This document shows positions 15,256-22,686 of a stretch of 44,755 bases of DNA, piece after piece. A model generated the notes under the pieces. That model did no database searches, was not told where the DNA came from, and worked only from the letters and a program-made list of their open reading frames with translations. The stretch spans positions 1 to 44,755 of the forward strand of contig JBBKWJ010000142.1 in the NCBI GenBank assembly GCA_037968895.1, in the 5' to 3' direction. A program made the translations under genes and the position numbers. Source of the DNA: JBBKWJ01 sp037968895. GTDB taxonomy: Bacteria > Actinomycetota > Acidimicrobiia > Acidimicrobiales > SZUA-35. Each line of letters opens with the position of its first letter. Position 1 is the stretch's first letter.

Positions 15256-16058
15256 TGGGTGACGGGCTCTCCGGAAGCCAAGTCCTGTTGTCGACCTTCG
15301 ACTCAGATTGGCGATCGCTCCAACACGCTGCTGCCACCTGCGAGGAGGCCGGGGTTGGCGGGCTCTGGGTCATGGATCATCTCACTGGTGCTGTCCATGA
15401 TCGGTCACATGTGCTCGAGTGCTGGACTGTGCTCGCCGGCCTAGCCGTCGCTACGGAGTCCTGCGGCATCGGATCTCTCGTAACGAATGCTTCGGTTCGA
15501 CAACCGGTCGTGCTGGCCCAGACGGCAGCAACAGTGCAGCAACTTACTGCGGGTCGGTTGTCCCTCGGCATCGGGGCTGGAGGCGGAGCGCCCGGAAGCC
15601 CATATGCCGCCGAAGTCGCTGCGGCCGGAAGGGTCAATGGCACTGCATCTGAGCGACGGGCTCAGCTACGTCACACAATCGCCACTGTTCGTGACACGTG
15701 GGCTGGCCACGGTTTTCTGACGCCAACACCGACGCCGCCGATCATCGTGGGTGGCTACGGGCGTAAGGTCGGCGAGCTGGCTGGCACGATGGCTGACGGG
15801 TTCAACACAAGTGCCGACAACCCGGAGCTGGCCGCTGCGGTCAATGCGGCAAGCTCAGCGCACCGCGAATCTAAGCGGGCCCATCTTCCGTTTCATATCT
15901 CTGTCTTCGCTCACGCCACCGAAAAATGGATAGACCCCAACAGCGACGCCAGGCAATGGCTTCGCGATGTTGGAGTCGACTCCGTGATTCTTATTGTGAC
16001 GCCGCCATTCGATGACGGGCTGCTTAGAGAGATCGCTACTTCCGCAGCGAACGACTAA
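15255..16058 (+). CDS. Luciferase-like (LLM class) flavin-dependent oxidoreductase
   Basis: A 267-residue TIM-barrel protein of the bacterial luciferase / F420-or-FMN oxidoreductase superfamily. The conserved start has AATCEEAGVGGLWVMDHL, the classic substrate- and flavin-contacting strand. GRLSLGIGAGGG is the usual phosphate-binding loop, and PPIIVGGYGRKVGELAG is the typical later strand. It is shorter than many members but appears complete. It overlaps the kinase stop codon by one base, an unusual pairing of a signalling kinase with a redox enzyme. Its end overlaps the end of the convergent TetR gene by 23 bases. Whether it uses F420 or FMN cannot be read from the sequence. Confidence 0.8.
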   Translation: MGDGLSGSQVLLSTFDSDWRSLQHAAATCEEAGVGGLWVMDHLTGAVHDRSHVLECWTVLAGLAVATESCGIGSLVTNASVRQPVVLAQTAATVQQLTAGRLSLGIGAGGGAPGSPYAAEVAAAGRVNGTASERRAQLRHTIATVRDTWAGHGFLTPTPTPPIIVGGYGRKVGELAGTMADGFNTSADNPELAAAVNAASSAHRESKRAHLPFHISVFAHATEKWIDPNSDARQWLRDVGVDSVILIVTPPFDDGLLREIATSAAND

Positions 16059-16599
16059 CCAAGCGCTCCGAAGCTGCGATGGCCTTTGGCTTCGACATGC
16101 GCTGGTCGACTCTGAACGACTCATAGCCTTCAAAGCTCGTGGCGAGATCGATAGCAGCGACTGCTGCCGCTTGGTCTGGCTTCGGCAGTTTGGCGAGCTG
16201 GGTCTTGTATGCAGCCCTTGCCTGGTTGCGAAGCACCTTGCGGTGCTGGCTGAGACGCTCGGCGACTTCGTCGGACTGCGCCGCACCGAGGCGTAGCGCT
16301 CGAGACACTGACGAGGACTTCTCCCACAGCTCAACGCGAGCGGCCGGCAGGCTGCCAGTCGCGGCCGCTGACTCTGCTTCGAGTCGATCGCACGCCCGGG
16401 ACAACGCTGCCGCGACAACGTCGTCACGCTCGGGGAAGTACCGGAACACTGATCGGTACGACACACCAGCACGGTCTGCGATCTCAGTGACGCCTGGGTC
16501 CACTTGACCTTCAGAGATCAACTCGATAGCGGCTTCAACAACTGCCTCAAGATTTCGATCTCTTCGGGCTGAGCGCCCGTCAATTCCGTTGTCGCTCAT
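16036..16599 (-). CDS. TetR/AcrR family transcriptional regulator
   Basis: A 187-residue regulator. The N-terminal helix-turn-helix is clear: AAIELISEGQVDPGVTEIADRAGVSYRSVFRYFPERDDVVAAAL, read here in parts as ITEIADRAG-type helix 2 and GVSYRSVFRYF recognition helix. The C-terminal half is a helical ligand and dimer domain with no close family I recognise. It is divergent from the amidohydrolase gene at 16812, whose promoter region it may control. Its 3' end overlaps the convergent luciferase-like gene by 23 bases, so transcription of one could interfere with the other. I found no clean palindromic operator in 16600-16811. Confidence 0.85.
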   Translation of the reverse strand: MSDNGIDGRSARRDRNLEAVVEAAIELISEGQVDPGVTEIADRAGVSYRSVFRYFPERDDVVAAALSRACDRLEAESAAATGSLPAARVELWEKSSSVSRALRLGAAQSDEVAERLSQHRKVLRNQARAAYKTQLAKLPKPDQAAAVAAIDLATSFEGYESFRVDQRMSKPKAIAASERLVSRSLRK

Positions 16600-16811
16600 G
16601 TGCGAAGTTCCTCCGTTAGCGCCCCTGCATTACCTGATAGTCATGTTATGTCCGGCAGTAGGTCAATTTGCTATCGGCGCAGAAATGAAGAACTTCAGTG
16701 TTTTGTCGAATTGTCTGCCAACATATTTCTCCCTGATTTGGTCAGCCCCGGCAAACTCGACGATGGCTCGTGATCTCTTGGCGCGACGAGGAGTTGTCGT
16801 ATGCTCGCTCG

Positions 16812-18185
16812 ATGGCCGAAAAGTACGATCTGCTAATCAAAAACGCTGGGTGTATAGCGACCGTTGACGACGAGCGGACCGAGCTAGTTGGCGGCTGGGT
16901 TGCAGTTTCAGGTTCCCGCATCGAAGCGATCGGCTCGGCTGGAAACGAGCCAATGGCCCACAGGGTGATCGACGCGGCCGACTGCCTTGTGACTCCTGGC
17001 CTGATCAACACTCACCATCATCTCTACCAAAACCTCACCAGGGCGTATCCGGGAATGACAGCGGCTCCCCTCTTTGGCTGGCTGCAATCGCTGTATCCGC
17101 TGTGGACGAGGCTCGACGAGGAGGCAGCACACGTATCGGCGTGGGTCGGCTTGGCCGAGCTCGCACTTGGTGGCTGTACGACCTCAACCGATCATCTCTA
17201 CGTGCATCCTGCTGGTGCAGGCGACCTGATTACGGCGGAGATTGACGCGGCCAAAGATCTGGGAATGCGATTCCACCCGACGCATGGCTCGATGAGCCTC
17301 TCGGAGAAGGACGGAGGCCTCCCCCCTGACAGCGTCGTCACTGATGAAGACTCGATCCTCGCCGAGTCAGAACGACTTGTCGGGCTCCATCACGACACCA
17401 GCCCCGACGCCATGACTCGAATCGCGCTCGCGCCGTGCTCTCCGTTCTCGGTTACTCCCGCCCTCATGACTCAGACGGCCGAGCTAGCCGAACGGCTCGA
17501 TGTCCGTCTTCACACTCACCTAGCCGAGAACTCTGAGGACGATGAGTTCTCGCTTTCTTCGTTTGGTCGAACGTGCATCGAACAGTTCGAACATGTCGGG
17601 TGGGCCACCGACCGGGCCTGGGTCGCTCACTGTGTTCGCCCGTCGCAGGAAGAGATCATCCGACTTGGTCGGGCCGGTGTCGGCGTTGCTCACTGTCCGA
17701 GTTCAAACATGATTCTGTCATCGGGGATCGCCCCGGTCGTCGACCTTCGAGCTGCCGGCTCACCAGTGGGCATCGGCTGCGACGGTTCATCATCGGCCGA
17801 CTCTGCGTCGCTCTGGATGGAGACTCGAAACGCCCTGCTGGTTGGCAAGCTCCGTTCGGGCGCAGACGCCATCACCGCTCGCGACGCGCTTGAGATCGCT
17901 ACCAGGGGCGGAGCGAAGTGCCTCGGCCGCGACGGGGAGATTGGGCAACTGGCGATTGGCATGCAGGCCGACATTGCGATCTGGCGACTTGACGGGCCTC
18001 TCTTTGCGGGCGTGGTGCACGACCTCATCGAAGGTTGGCTGCGATGCGGCCCAATCGCACCTACCCACACCATCGTTGCCGGAAAAGAAGTAGTGCGTGA
18101 CGGTCAGATCGTCTCGCCGCGACTCGAAGAGATGCTCCGCAGTCACCGCTCCATGTCGAAGCGATTCCAAACTCCACTTGACTAG
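16812..18185 (+). CDS. 8-oxoguanine-deaminase-type amidohydrolase
   Basis: A 457-residue amidohydrolase of the cytosine-deaminase/8-oxoguanine-deaminase group, which hydrolytically deaminates a purine. The first metal site is NTHHH at about 66-70. The segment LYQNLTRAYPG followed by LFGWLQSLYPLW matches the 8-oxoguanine deaminase signature. HTHLAEN supplies the next His and Glu, and GIGCDGSSSADSASLW carries the catalytic Asp with the family's Ser run. The ATG at 16812 (MAEKYDLLIKNAG) is preferred to the in-frame ATG at 16770, because the first beta strand begins just after it. It is divergent from the TetR regulator, which may control it. Other related activities, such as S-adenosylhomocysteine or isoxanthopterin deamination, remain possible. 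Confidence 0.75.
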   Translation: MAEKYDLLIKNAGCIATVDDERTELVGGWVAVSGSRIEAIGSAGNEPMAHRVIDAADCLVTPGLINTHHHLYQNLTRAYPGMTAAPLFGWLQSLYPLWTRLDEEAAHVSAWVGLAELALGGCTTSTDHLYVHPAGAGDLITAEIDAAKDLGMRFHPTHGSMSLSEKDGGLPPDSVVTDEDSILAESERLVGLHHDTSPDAMTRIALAPCSPFSVTPALMTQTAELAERLDVRLHTHLAENSEDDEFSLSSFGRTCIEQFEHVGWATDRAWVAHCVRPSQEEIIRLGRAGVGVAHCPSSNMILSSGIAPVVDLRAAGSPVGIGCDGSSSADSASLWMETRNALLVGKLRSGADAITARDALEIATRGGAKCLGRDGEIGQLAIGMQADIAIWRLDGPLFAGVVHDLIEGWLRCGPIAPTHTIVAGKEVVRDGQIVSPRLEEMLRSHRSMSKRFQTPLD

Positions 18186-18345
18186 TGCCGTAGCAAGCAA
18201 CGTTTACGACATCTTCTGTCTGACGCTCCCGGGGACCGACTCGCCGGATACCAGGCGGGTGATTTGGCCGGTTAGGACGTTTGGCGACCCGCGTTATCTG
18301 CTAGCCGAGTTGATGCCCCGTATCGGGTTCGTCGGATCGGATCGA

Positions 18346-19500
18346 CTATCCGCTGTTCTGGTCGTTGGCCCACGCAACCAAGTCCCAAAAAATGTTCAAC
18401 CGGTTCCCTTGGGTGAAGAACATCGCGACTGTCCTTTGTTTGCCGGGATCGTAGAATGCCATGGTGCCGTAAAAGCCCCCTTCGCCTCCAAATCCGTAGA
18501 GGTTTTCATCTGGGAAGGCGTCGTTTGTGATTTGACCAATGCCGAGTCCGTAACCATCTCCGAAGAGCTCACCATTCATCTCGAGCATGGCAGCGAGGGT
18601 TTCTGCTCCGAGGATGTCGCCATTGAACAGCCCTCTATAGAACGCGTCGATATCGGCGAGCGTTGTGATAGCCGCACCATCGGTTCCAATTGTTGGTCCA
18701 GGTTCGCCGCAGTCGCTGCCTGAGCGGTTCTGGAACAAGGCCTTTGGCCCAGCTTGCGACTCGTACCAGTAGGTGCTGCTCATGCCGAGCGGGGTGAACA
18801 CCGTGTCGCGGATGTAGTCACCGGGGTCCTGACCGGTGACTGATCCGATCAACAGTCCGAGCAGCACGTAATTGCTGTTTGAGTAGTCAGTGGTATCAGA
18901 TGGCTCCGTTGGCACACCGGCTTTTTCGATAACCTCCGCGACTCTTGTCTCATCGTTACACTGAACGGGCATGACGTCACGGATGTTGCTCTTGTGCCCG
19001 AGAACGTGACGGACTGTTATCTGGTCTGATACCGGGAAGTCCACATAGTCCGCAATCGGACCGTCGAGGTCGATTGAACCATCGTCGACAAGCTGAAGAA
19101 CCGCCGCGGCGGTGAACACCTTTGCCAGGCTCGCCGTATTCCAGGACCGGTCGGCATCGACCGCAGTCCCGTCTTCGTCCTCGCCGACTCCAGCGACATG
19201 CGGTGTCCCATCCTCGAACACGCCCACGATCACAGCGCCCACACCGCCCGGATACCGGTAATCAGCAAGCTCGTCCAACGATCCGAAAACTGGGCGCGCC
19301 ACAGTCGTAGATGAAACAGGCGCAACAGTCGTAGATGAAGCAGGCGCCACAGTTGTAGATGAAACAGATGCCACTGTCGTAGATGAAACAGATGCCACTG
19401 TCGTAGAAGAAACAAAAGTCGACGAAACGTCACCGCCCTCACCTGAACAGGAAGCCAGCAACATTCCCCAGGCAGCAATTACCACACCGATTTTCAACAT
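18346..19500 (-). CDS. Lipoprotein serine hydrolase (beta-lactamase family) with repeat linker
   Basis: A 384-residue exported lipoprotein. The signal peptide ends in the lipobox LASC with Cys18, so the ATG at 19500 is the start rather than the GTG at 19548. A Ser/Thr/Val/Ala-rich linker follows, made of five near-identical 8-residue repeats (SSTTVAxV) encoded by a 24-bp tandem repeat. The catalytic domain has the SxxK motif in TASLAKVF and a Tyr-Ser-Asn segment, DYSNSNYVLLG. The C-terminal GFGGEGGFYGTMAFYDP fits the third motif of the esterase/DD-peptidase group. It probably acts on the cell-wall side of the membrane. It is convergent with the deaminase gene; the 160 bases between hold only weak hairpins. 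Confidence 0.85.
   Translation of the reverse strand: MLKIGVVIAAWGMLLASCSGEGGDVSSTFVSSTTVASVSSTTVASVSSTTVAPASSTTVAPVSSTTVARPVFGSLDELADYRYPGGVGAVIVGVFEDGTPHVAGVGEDEDGTAVDADRSWNTASLAKVFTAAAVLQLVDDGSIDLDGPIADYVDFPVSDQITVRHVLGHKSNIRDVMPVQCNDETRVAEVIEKAGVPTEPSDTTDYSNSNYVLLGLLIGSVTGQDPGDYIRDTVFTPLGMSSTYWYESQAGPKALFQNRSGSDCGEPGPTIGTDGAAITTLADIDAFYRGLFNGDILGAETLAAMLEMNGELFGDGYGLGIGQITNDAFPDENLYGFGGEGGFYGTMAFYDPGKQRTVAMFFTQGNRLNIFWDLVAWANDQNSG
19296..19415. repeat. 24-bp tandem repeat, five copies
   Basis: Five contiguous 24-bp units with one to five differences from each other, read on the plus strand as GCGCCACAGTCGTAGATGAA followed by ACAG. They run 19296-19319, 19320-19343, 19344-19367, 19368-19391 and 19392-19415. 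The unit length is a multiple of three, so copy-number change would keep the lipoprotein frame and alter linker length. They encode the SSTTVA-type spacer between the membrane anchor and the hydrolase domain. Confidence 0.9.
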
Positions 19501-19629
19501 TGACCATCTCTGCGACGACACCAGCTCTACACGAACACGGACGGTCATTGTTTGAATCCCCTCAGCTAGTTATCCAACCTAGGGCTGTCTACACGGTCAC
19601 GCCACCCCGGCCGCACACAACGGCCCGAT

Positions 19630-20236
19630 TGCGGTGCTCGATAATCCCGAGCAGCTCGGGTTGGTTCGCACGGTGGATGGAGCAGGAAGGCCGGATGCCA
19701 TCCACGATCGCACGCAGGTTGTCGACGCTGTCGTCGTTCTACAAGTACTGCCAGATCGAAGACATCGTCATCAAGAACCCAGCGGCCAACATCCGACGAC
19801 CCAAAGTCAATGACGAGTCCCGAACCCTCGGTCTGGACCGAAACGAACTCGGCGCGCTCCTTGTCCAAGCCGGGCTGAGCGATCTTCGCGACCGCGCCCT
19901 CATCACACTGTTGGCGTTGAACGGGTTGCTGATCTCCGAAGCGCTGAACGCTGATCGGTGATCTGTCGACCGAACGCAGTTACCGCACCCTGGCAATCGT
20001 ATGGAAGGGCGGCAAGCACGTCACGATTCCGATCGCGCCACGGACCGGCCTGGCGCTCGATCTCTACATCGGCGAACGAACGATCGGGCCGATCTTCCTC
20101 GGTGTCGAAGACGGACGGATGGACCGGTACTGCGCCGACCGGATGGTCAAGAGACTGACCAAGACGGCGGGGATCGACAAGAAGATCTCACCGCGCGACC
20201 TCCGCCACTCATTCATCACCGCAGCAGTCAACGGTT
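19630..20236 (+). pseudogene. Decayed tyrosine recombinase/integrase
   Basis: Two frames together give the middle of a phage-type integrase. The first (ending at TGA 19959-19961) reads the core-binding part GRMPSTIARRLSTLSSFYKY, then IKNPAANIRRPK and the start of the catalytic domain. The second frame resumes at about 19955 as GDLSTERSYRTLAIVWKGG and runs through SPRDLRHSFITAAVNG. Three lesions are visible. A two-base loss near 19955 breaks the frame. The catalytic arginine of NGLRISEA is changed to Leu (NGLLISEA). The end, with the last His/Trp box and the nucleophilic Tyr, is absent. The N-terminus is also missing, since the region before about 19630 is unrelated. The relic lies between the lipoprotein start and the cyclase gene. 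Confidence 0.85.
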
Positions 20237-20257
20237 GGCCTAAGCTAGGGTCCGGTC

Positions 20258-21457
20258 GTGACGACTGAGCCTCAGGTACCGTGCCCGCTACCGGAGCACC
20301 CTTTGCTAGCCGAGGCCGCGGCGGCATTGAATGACGCTGGGCATTGGGGTTGGATCGTCGATAACCAATGGCGAGATGTGTACGTGACCGACGAAACGCG
20401 GCTCACACTGGGTGACGGCGGCAAGTTGGCACAATGGCCGATAGGTCACACCCATCTCAGTTCTGAGTGGGTGAGTGTTGCTCGGGGATGGCTATCGGGC
20501 GGGGTTTCGACGGCAACGCTTCAGTCCTTCTTCGCTGGAATGGCCCCTTATATGCTCGCAGACATCGTCGGTGGTCGCGACACGCTACGCGGCATGGTCG
20601 ATCCCTGTTTCAGCGACAAGGTCGATGGAATCATTGCAACTGATCAGGTCGCCGGTCTCTGCTGGTTGGATTTTCCAGGGGTGGGGGGACTGGTGCGGGT
20701 CCCGGTCGTCGTTGGTCGGATCCGCGATACCACAGGTCACCTCGTCGGAAGCACGCTGGTCCTAAAGCCGGCAACAGGGATGTCGACGATCGGAGCGATG
20801 ACCACCGACGGCGACCTCAGACACTTCGAGCGGATGCAGCGTGTATCTGAACCGGCACGGCGACCAGCCGGGATCCTCTTCGCCGACCTTGAGGGCTCCA
20901 CACACTTGGCGCGGACCTTGTCGACCGCGGCCTATTTCAGCCTGGGACGCCGCCTGGTCCGGACTGCCGATAGCTGCATCGTCGACGCTGGCGGGATGGT
21001 CGGGCGGCACGTCGGCGACGGTATCGTTGCCTTCTTCCTCGCAGAGACCGCCGGCTCAGAATCGGCCGCCGCAGCGGCCTGCATAAGCGCCGCACGCGCG
21101 CTTCGAAGCGCGATCGATGAGGTCGCCCTGGCAAGCGAGCTGTCAGTCGAAGACGTGGTTCTTCGATTCGGGCTGCACTGGGGATCCACGCTCTATGTGG
21201 GCAACATCATCACAGCGGGCCGAACCGAAGTCACTGCGCTCGGTGACGAAGTGAACGAGGCAGCACGGATAGAAGCCTGCGCGACCGGAGGTCGTGCTCT
21301 GGCTTCCAAGTCTCTGTTGGAACGCTTGGACCCCACCGATGCTGCCCGCCTCGGCCTAGACCCCGACCACGCCACCTACACCAGGCTCGCGGATCTGGCG
21401 ACCGCAACAGACAAGGCACGACGTGATGCACCCGCCATCGCCGTCCACGACATCTGA
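20258..21457 (+). CDS. Class III adenylate/guanylate cyclase domain protein
   Basis: A 399-residue protein with a C-terminal class III nucleotide cyclase domain from about 205. The first metal aspartate is in GILFADLEGSTHLA, the second in VGRHVGDGIVAFFL, and the ALGDEVNEAARIEACA segment supplies the expected dimer-interface and transition-state region. The N-terminal 200 residues have no transmembrane segment and no domain I recognise; they include GWIVDNQWRDVYVTDETRL, which looks PAS-like in spirit only. It starts at GTG 20258 directly downstream of the recombinase relic, so the deletion junction probably lies at about 20236-20257. Whether ATP or GTP is used cannot be told safely. The effector circuit is not in the window. 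Confidence 0.8.
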   Translation: MTTEPQVPCPLPEHPLLAEAAAALNDAGHWGWIVDNQWRDVYVTDETRLTLGDGGKLAQWPIGHTHLSSEWVSVARGWLSGGVSTATLQSFFAGMAPYMLADIVGGRDTLRGMVDPCFSDKVDGIIATDQVAGLCWLDFPGVGGLVRVPVVVGRIRDTTGHLVGSTLVLKPATGMSTIGAMTTDGDLRHFERMQRVSEPARRPAGILFADLEGSTHLARTLSTAAYFSLGRRLVRTADSCIVDAGGMVGRHVGDGIVAFFLAETAGSESAAAAACISAARALRSAIDEVALASELSVEDVVLRFGLHWGSTLYVGNIITAGRTEVTALGDEVNEAARIEACATGGRALASKSLLERLDPTDAARLGLDPDHATYTRLADLATATDKARRDAPAIAVHDI

Positions 21458-21843
21458 CACTCTGACCCAGCCCAAATGAACGCCTGCCAAACTCGCACAG
21501 CAATTCGGCCCCACTGCAACGCTCGATATCAACACCGCAGAATCTCACTGAGCCCTGCTGAGGCCGCGCAGCACTTCGGCCCGAATGCACTGCCATAGAA
21601 TCTCGGATGAGTCCACAGGAAGGAAAATCATCCGACGAATCGGAGCTGCTCAGCAGGGTCAGCTGATCGAGCAATACCCAGGCGCACCGGGCACGGGCTC
21701 TGCACCACAGCATCGAAACTGTTCATCTACAAGCCGTACACAACCGGCATTATGCGCACGACAGGGCGCCCCGCAACGTTCGCCGCTGGCGGCCACCGGC
21801 GTGCCCTACGTGGGTAACAAGGCTAACGTTTCCTGGCGCGGCG
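21458..21843. other. Gene-free stretch, 386 bp
   Basis: This interval lies between the stop codons of the convergent cyclase and inositol-monophosphatase genes. Both strands were read and I see no RNA gene and no convincing coding frame. Two loosely similar segments, each with CAGCA, a TTCGGCCC core and TGCA, occur near 21498 and 21568. An inexact repeat at this level does not support a named element. Given the recombinase relic nearby, this may be degenerate DNA. Confidence 0.5.
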
Positions 21844-22665
21844 CTAGCGAATCGGCTGCTTAAACATCACCTTTGCGACCGGCTCCCAGTTTGGCCGATC
21901 GGCGACGGCAAGGATGCCGAATCCATTGAGCCGGTGGCTGTATGGGTCACCGTCGAACCAGCAAACCGCCCCTCCGGTCTCTTCGACTAACAAGGCCCCC
22001 GGGATGTGGTCCCACGGCAGGACCCGGCCGTACAAGATGAAATCGTTCGTGCGCTCGGCGAGTCCTGCGTATTCAACTGCGGCGCAGTATTGGCCAACAT
22101 CGATGCCCGCGAAACCCGCCGCGGTTGCACTGACCTGAGCATTGAGCTCGGCTGGCAAATATTTCCGCTTGATGGTTCCAGACATCTGCGAAGGAATTTT
22201 GGTTGCTGGCTCGTCGCTCAGAGGTGTGTTGTTACGAAACGCCCCTTGGCCTTTCACCGCGGTGTACATCAGCTCATGTACCGGAAGCCAGATCCAACTC
22301 CCGAGGGTCACACCGCCGTGCAGCAACGCGACCATCACTCCGAACGAGTCAGAACCATTGACGAAGTTGCCAGTGCCATCGATGGGATCGATCAGCCACA
22401 CCGGGCTCTCGCTGTCGAGGAGCCCAAGCAAGCGTTCGTCTGCCGAAACCGATTCCTCACCAACAACAACAGAGCCATCCAGCAAGCTCATCAGAGCATC
22501 GCTCAACTTTTCTTCTGCCTCGCGGTCAGCCACGGTCACAAAGTCTCCGGGGGACTTCTCGATCACGTCGCGCTTCCTCAGCGATCGGAACCGCGGCATG
22601 ATGGTGCTCGAAGCGACCGATCGGATGATGTCTTCTACACGCGCTGAGAAGTCACCATCAATCAT
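21844..22665 (-). CDS. Inositol-monophosphatase family phosphatase
   Basis: A 273-residue Mg-dependent phosphatase. The three metal-binding motifs are present: GEESV (about 94-98), DPIDGTGNFVNG (about 117-128) and WDHIPGALLVEETGG (about 218-232). The family includes inositol-1-phosphatase, histidinol-phosphate phosphatase (HisN type) and 3'-phosphoadenosine phosphatase (CysQ type). The sequence alone does not settle which one. The FVNGSDSFGVMVALL segment fits the inositol/histidinol subgroup better than CysQ. The gene lies 21 bases beyond the end of the alkylsulfatase on the minus strand, downstream of it, so they may share a transcript. Confidence 0.85.
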   Translation of the reverse strand: MIDGDFSARVEDIIRSVASSTIMPRFRSLRKRDVIEKSPGDFVTVADREAEEKLSDALMSLLDGSVVVGEESVSADERLLGLLDSESPVWLIDPIDGTGNFVNGSDSFGVMVALLHGGVTLGSWIWLPVHELMYTAVKGQGAFRNNTPLSDEPATKIPSQMSGTIKRKYLPAELNAQVSATAAGFAGIDVGQYCAAVEYAGLAERTNDFILYGRVLPWDHIPGALLVEETGGAVCWFDGDPYSHRLNGFGILAVADRPNWEPVAKVMFKQPIR

Positions 22666-22686
22666 GAGGCCACGCTAGCCGCTCGT

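Noticed and set aside
18186..18345. Possible coding remnant (RTFGDPRYLLAEL) between the deaminase and lipoprotein genes
   Set aside because: The frame is short, mixes with the antisense of the lipoprotein, and matches no family I know.
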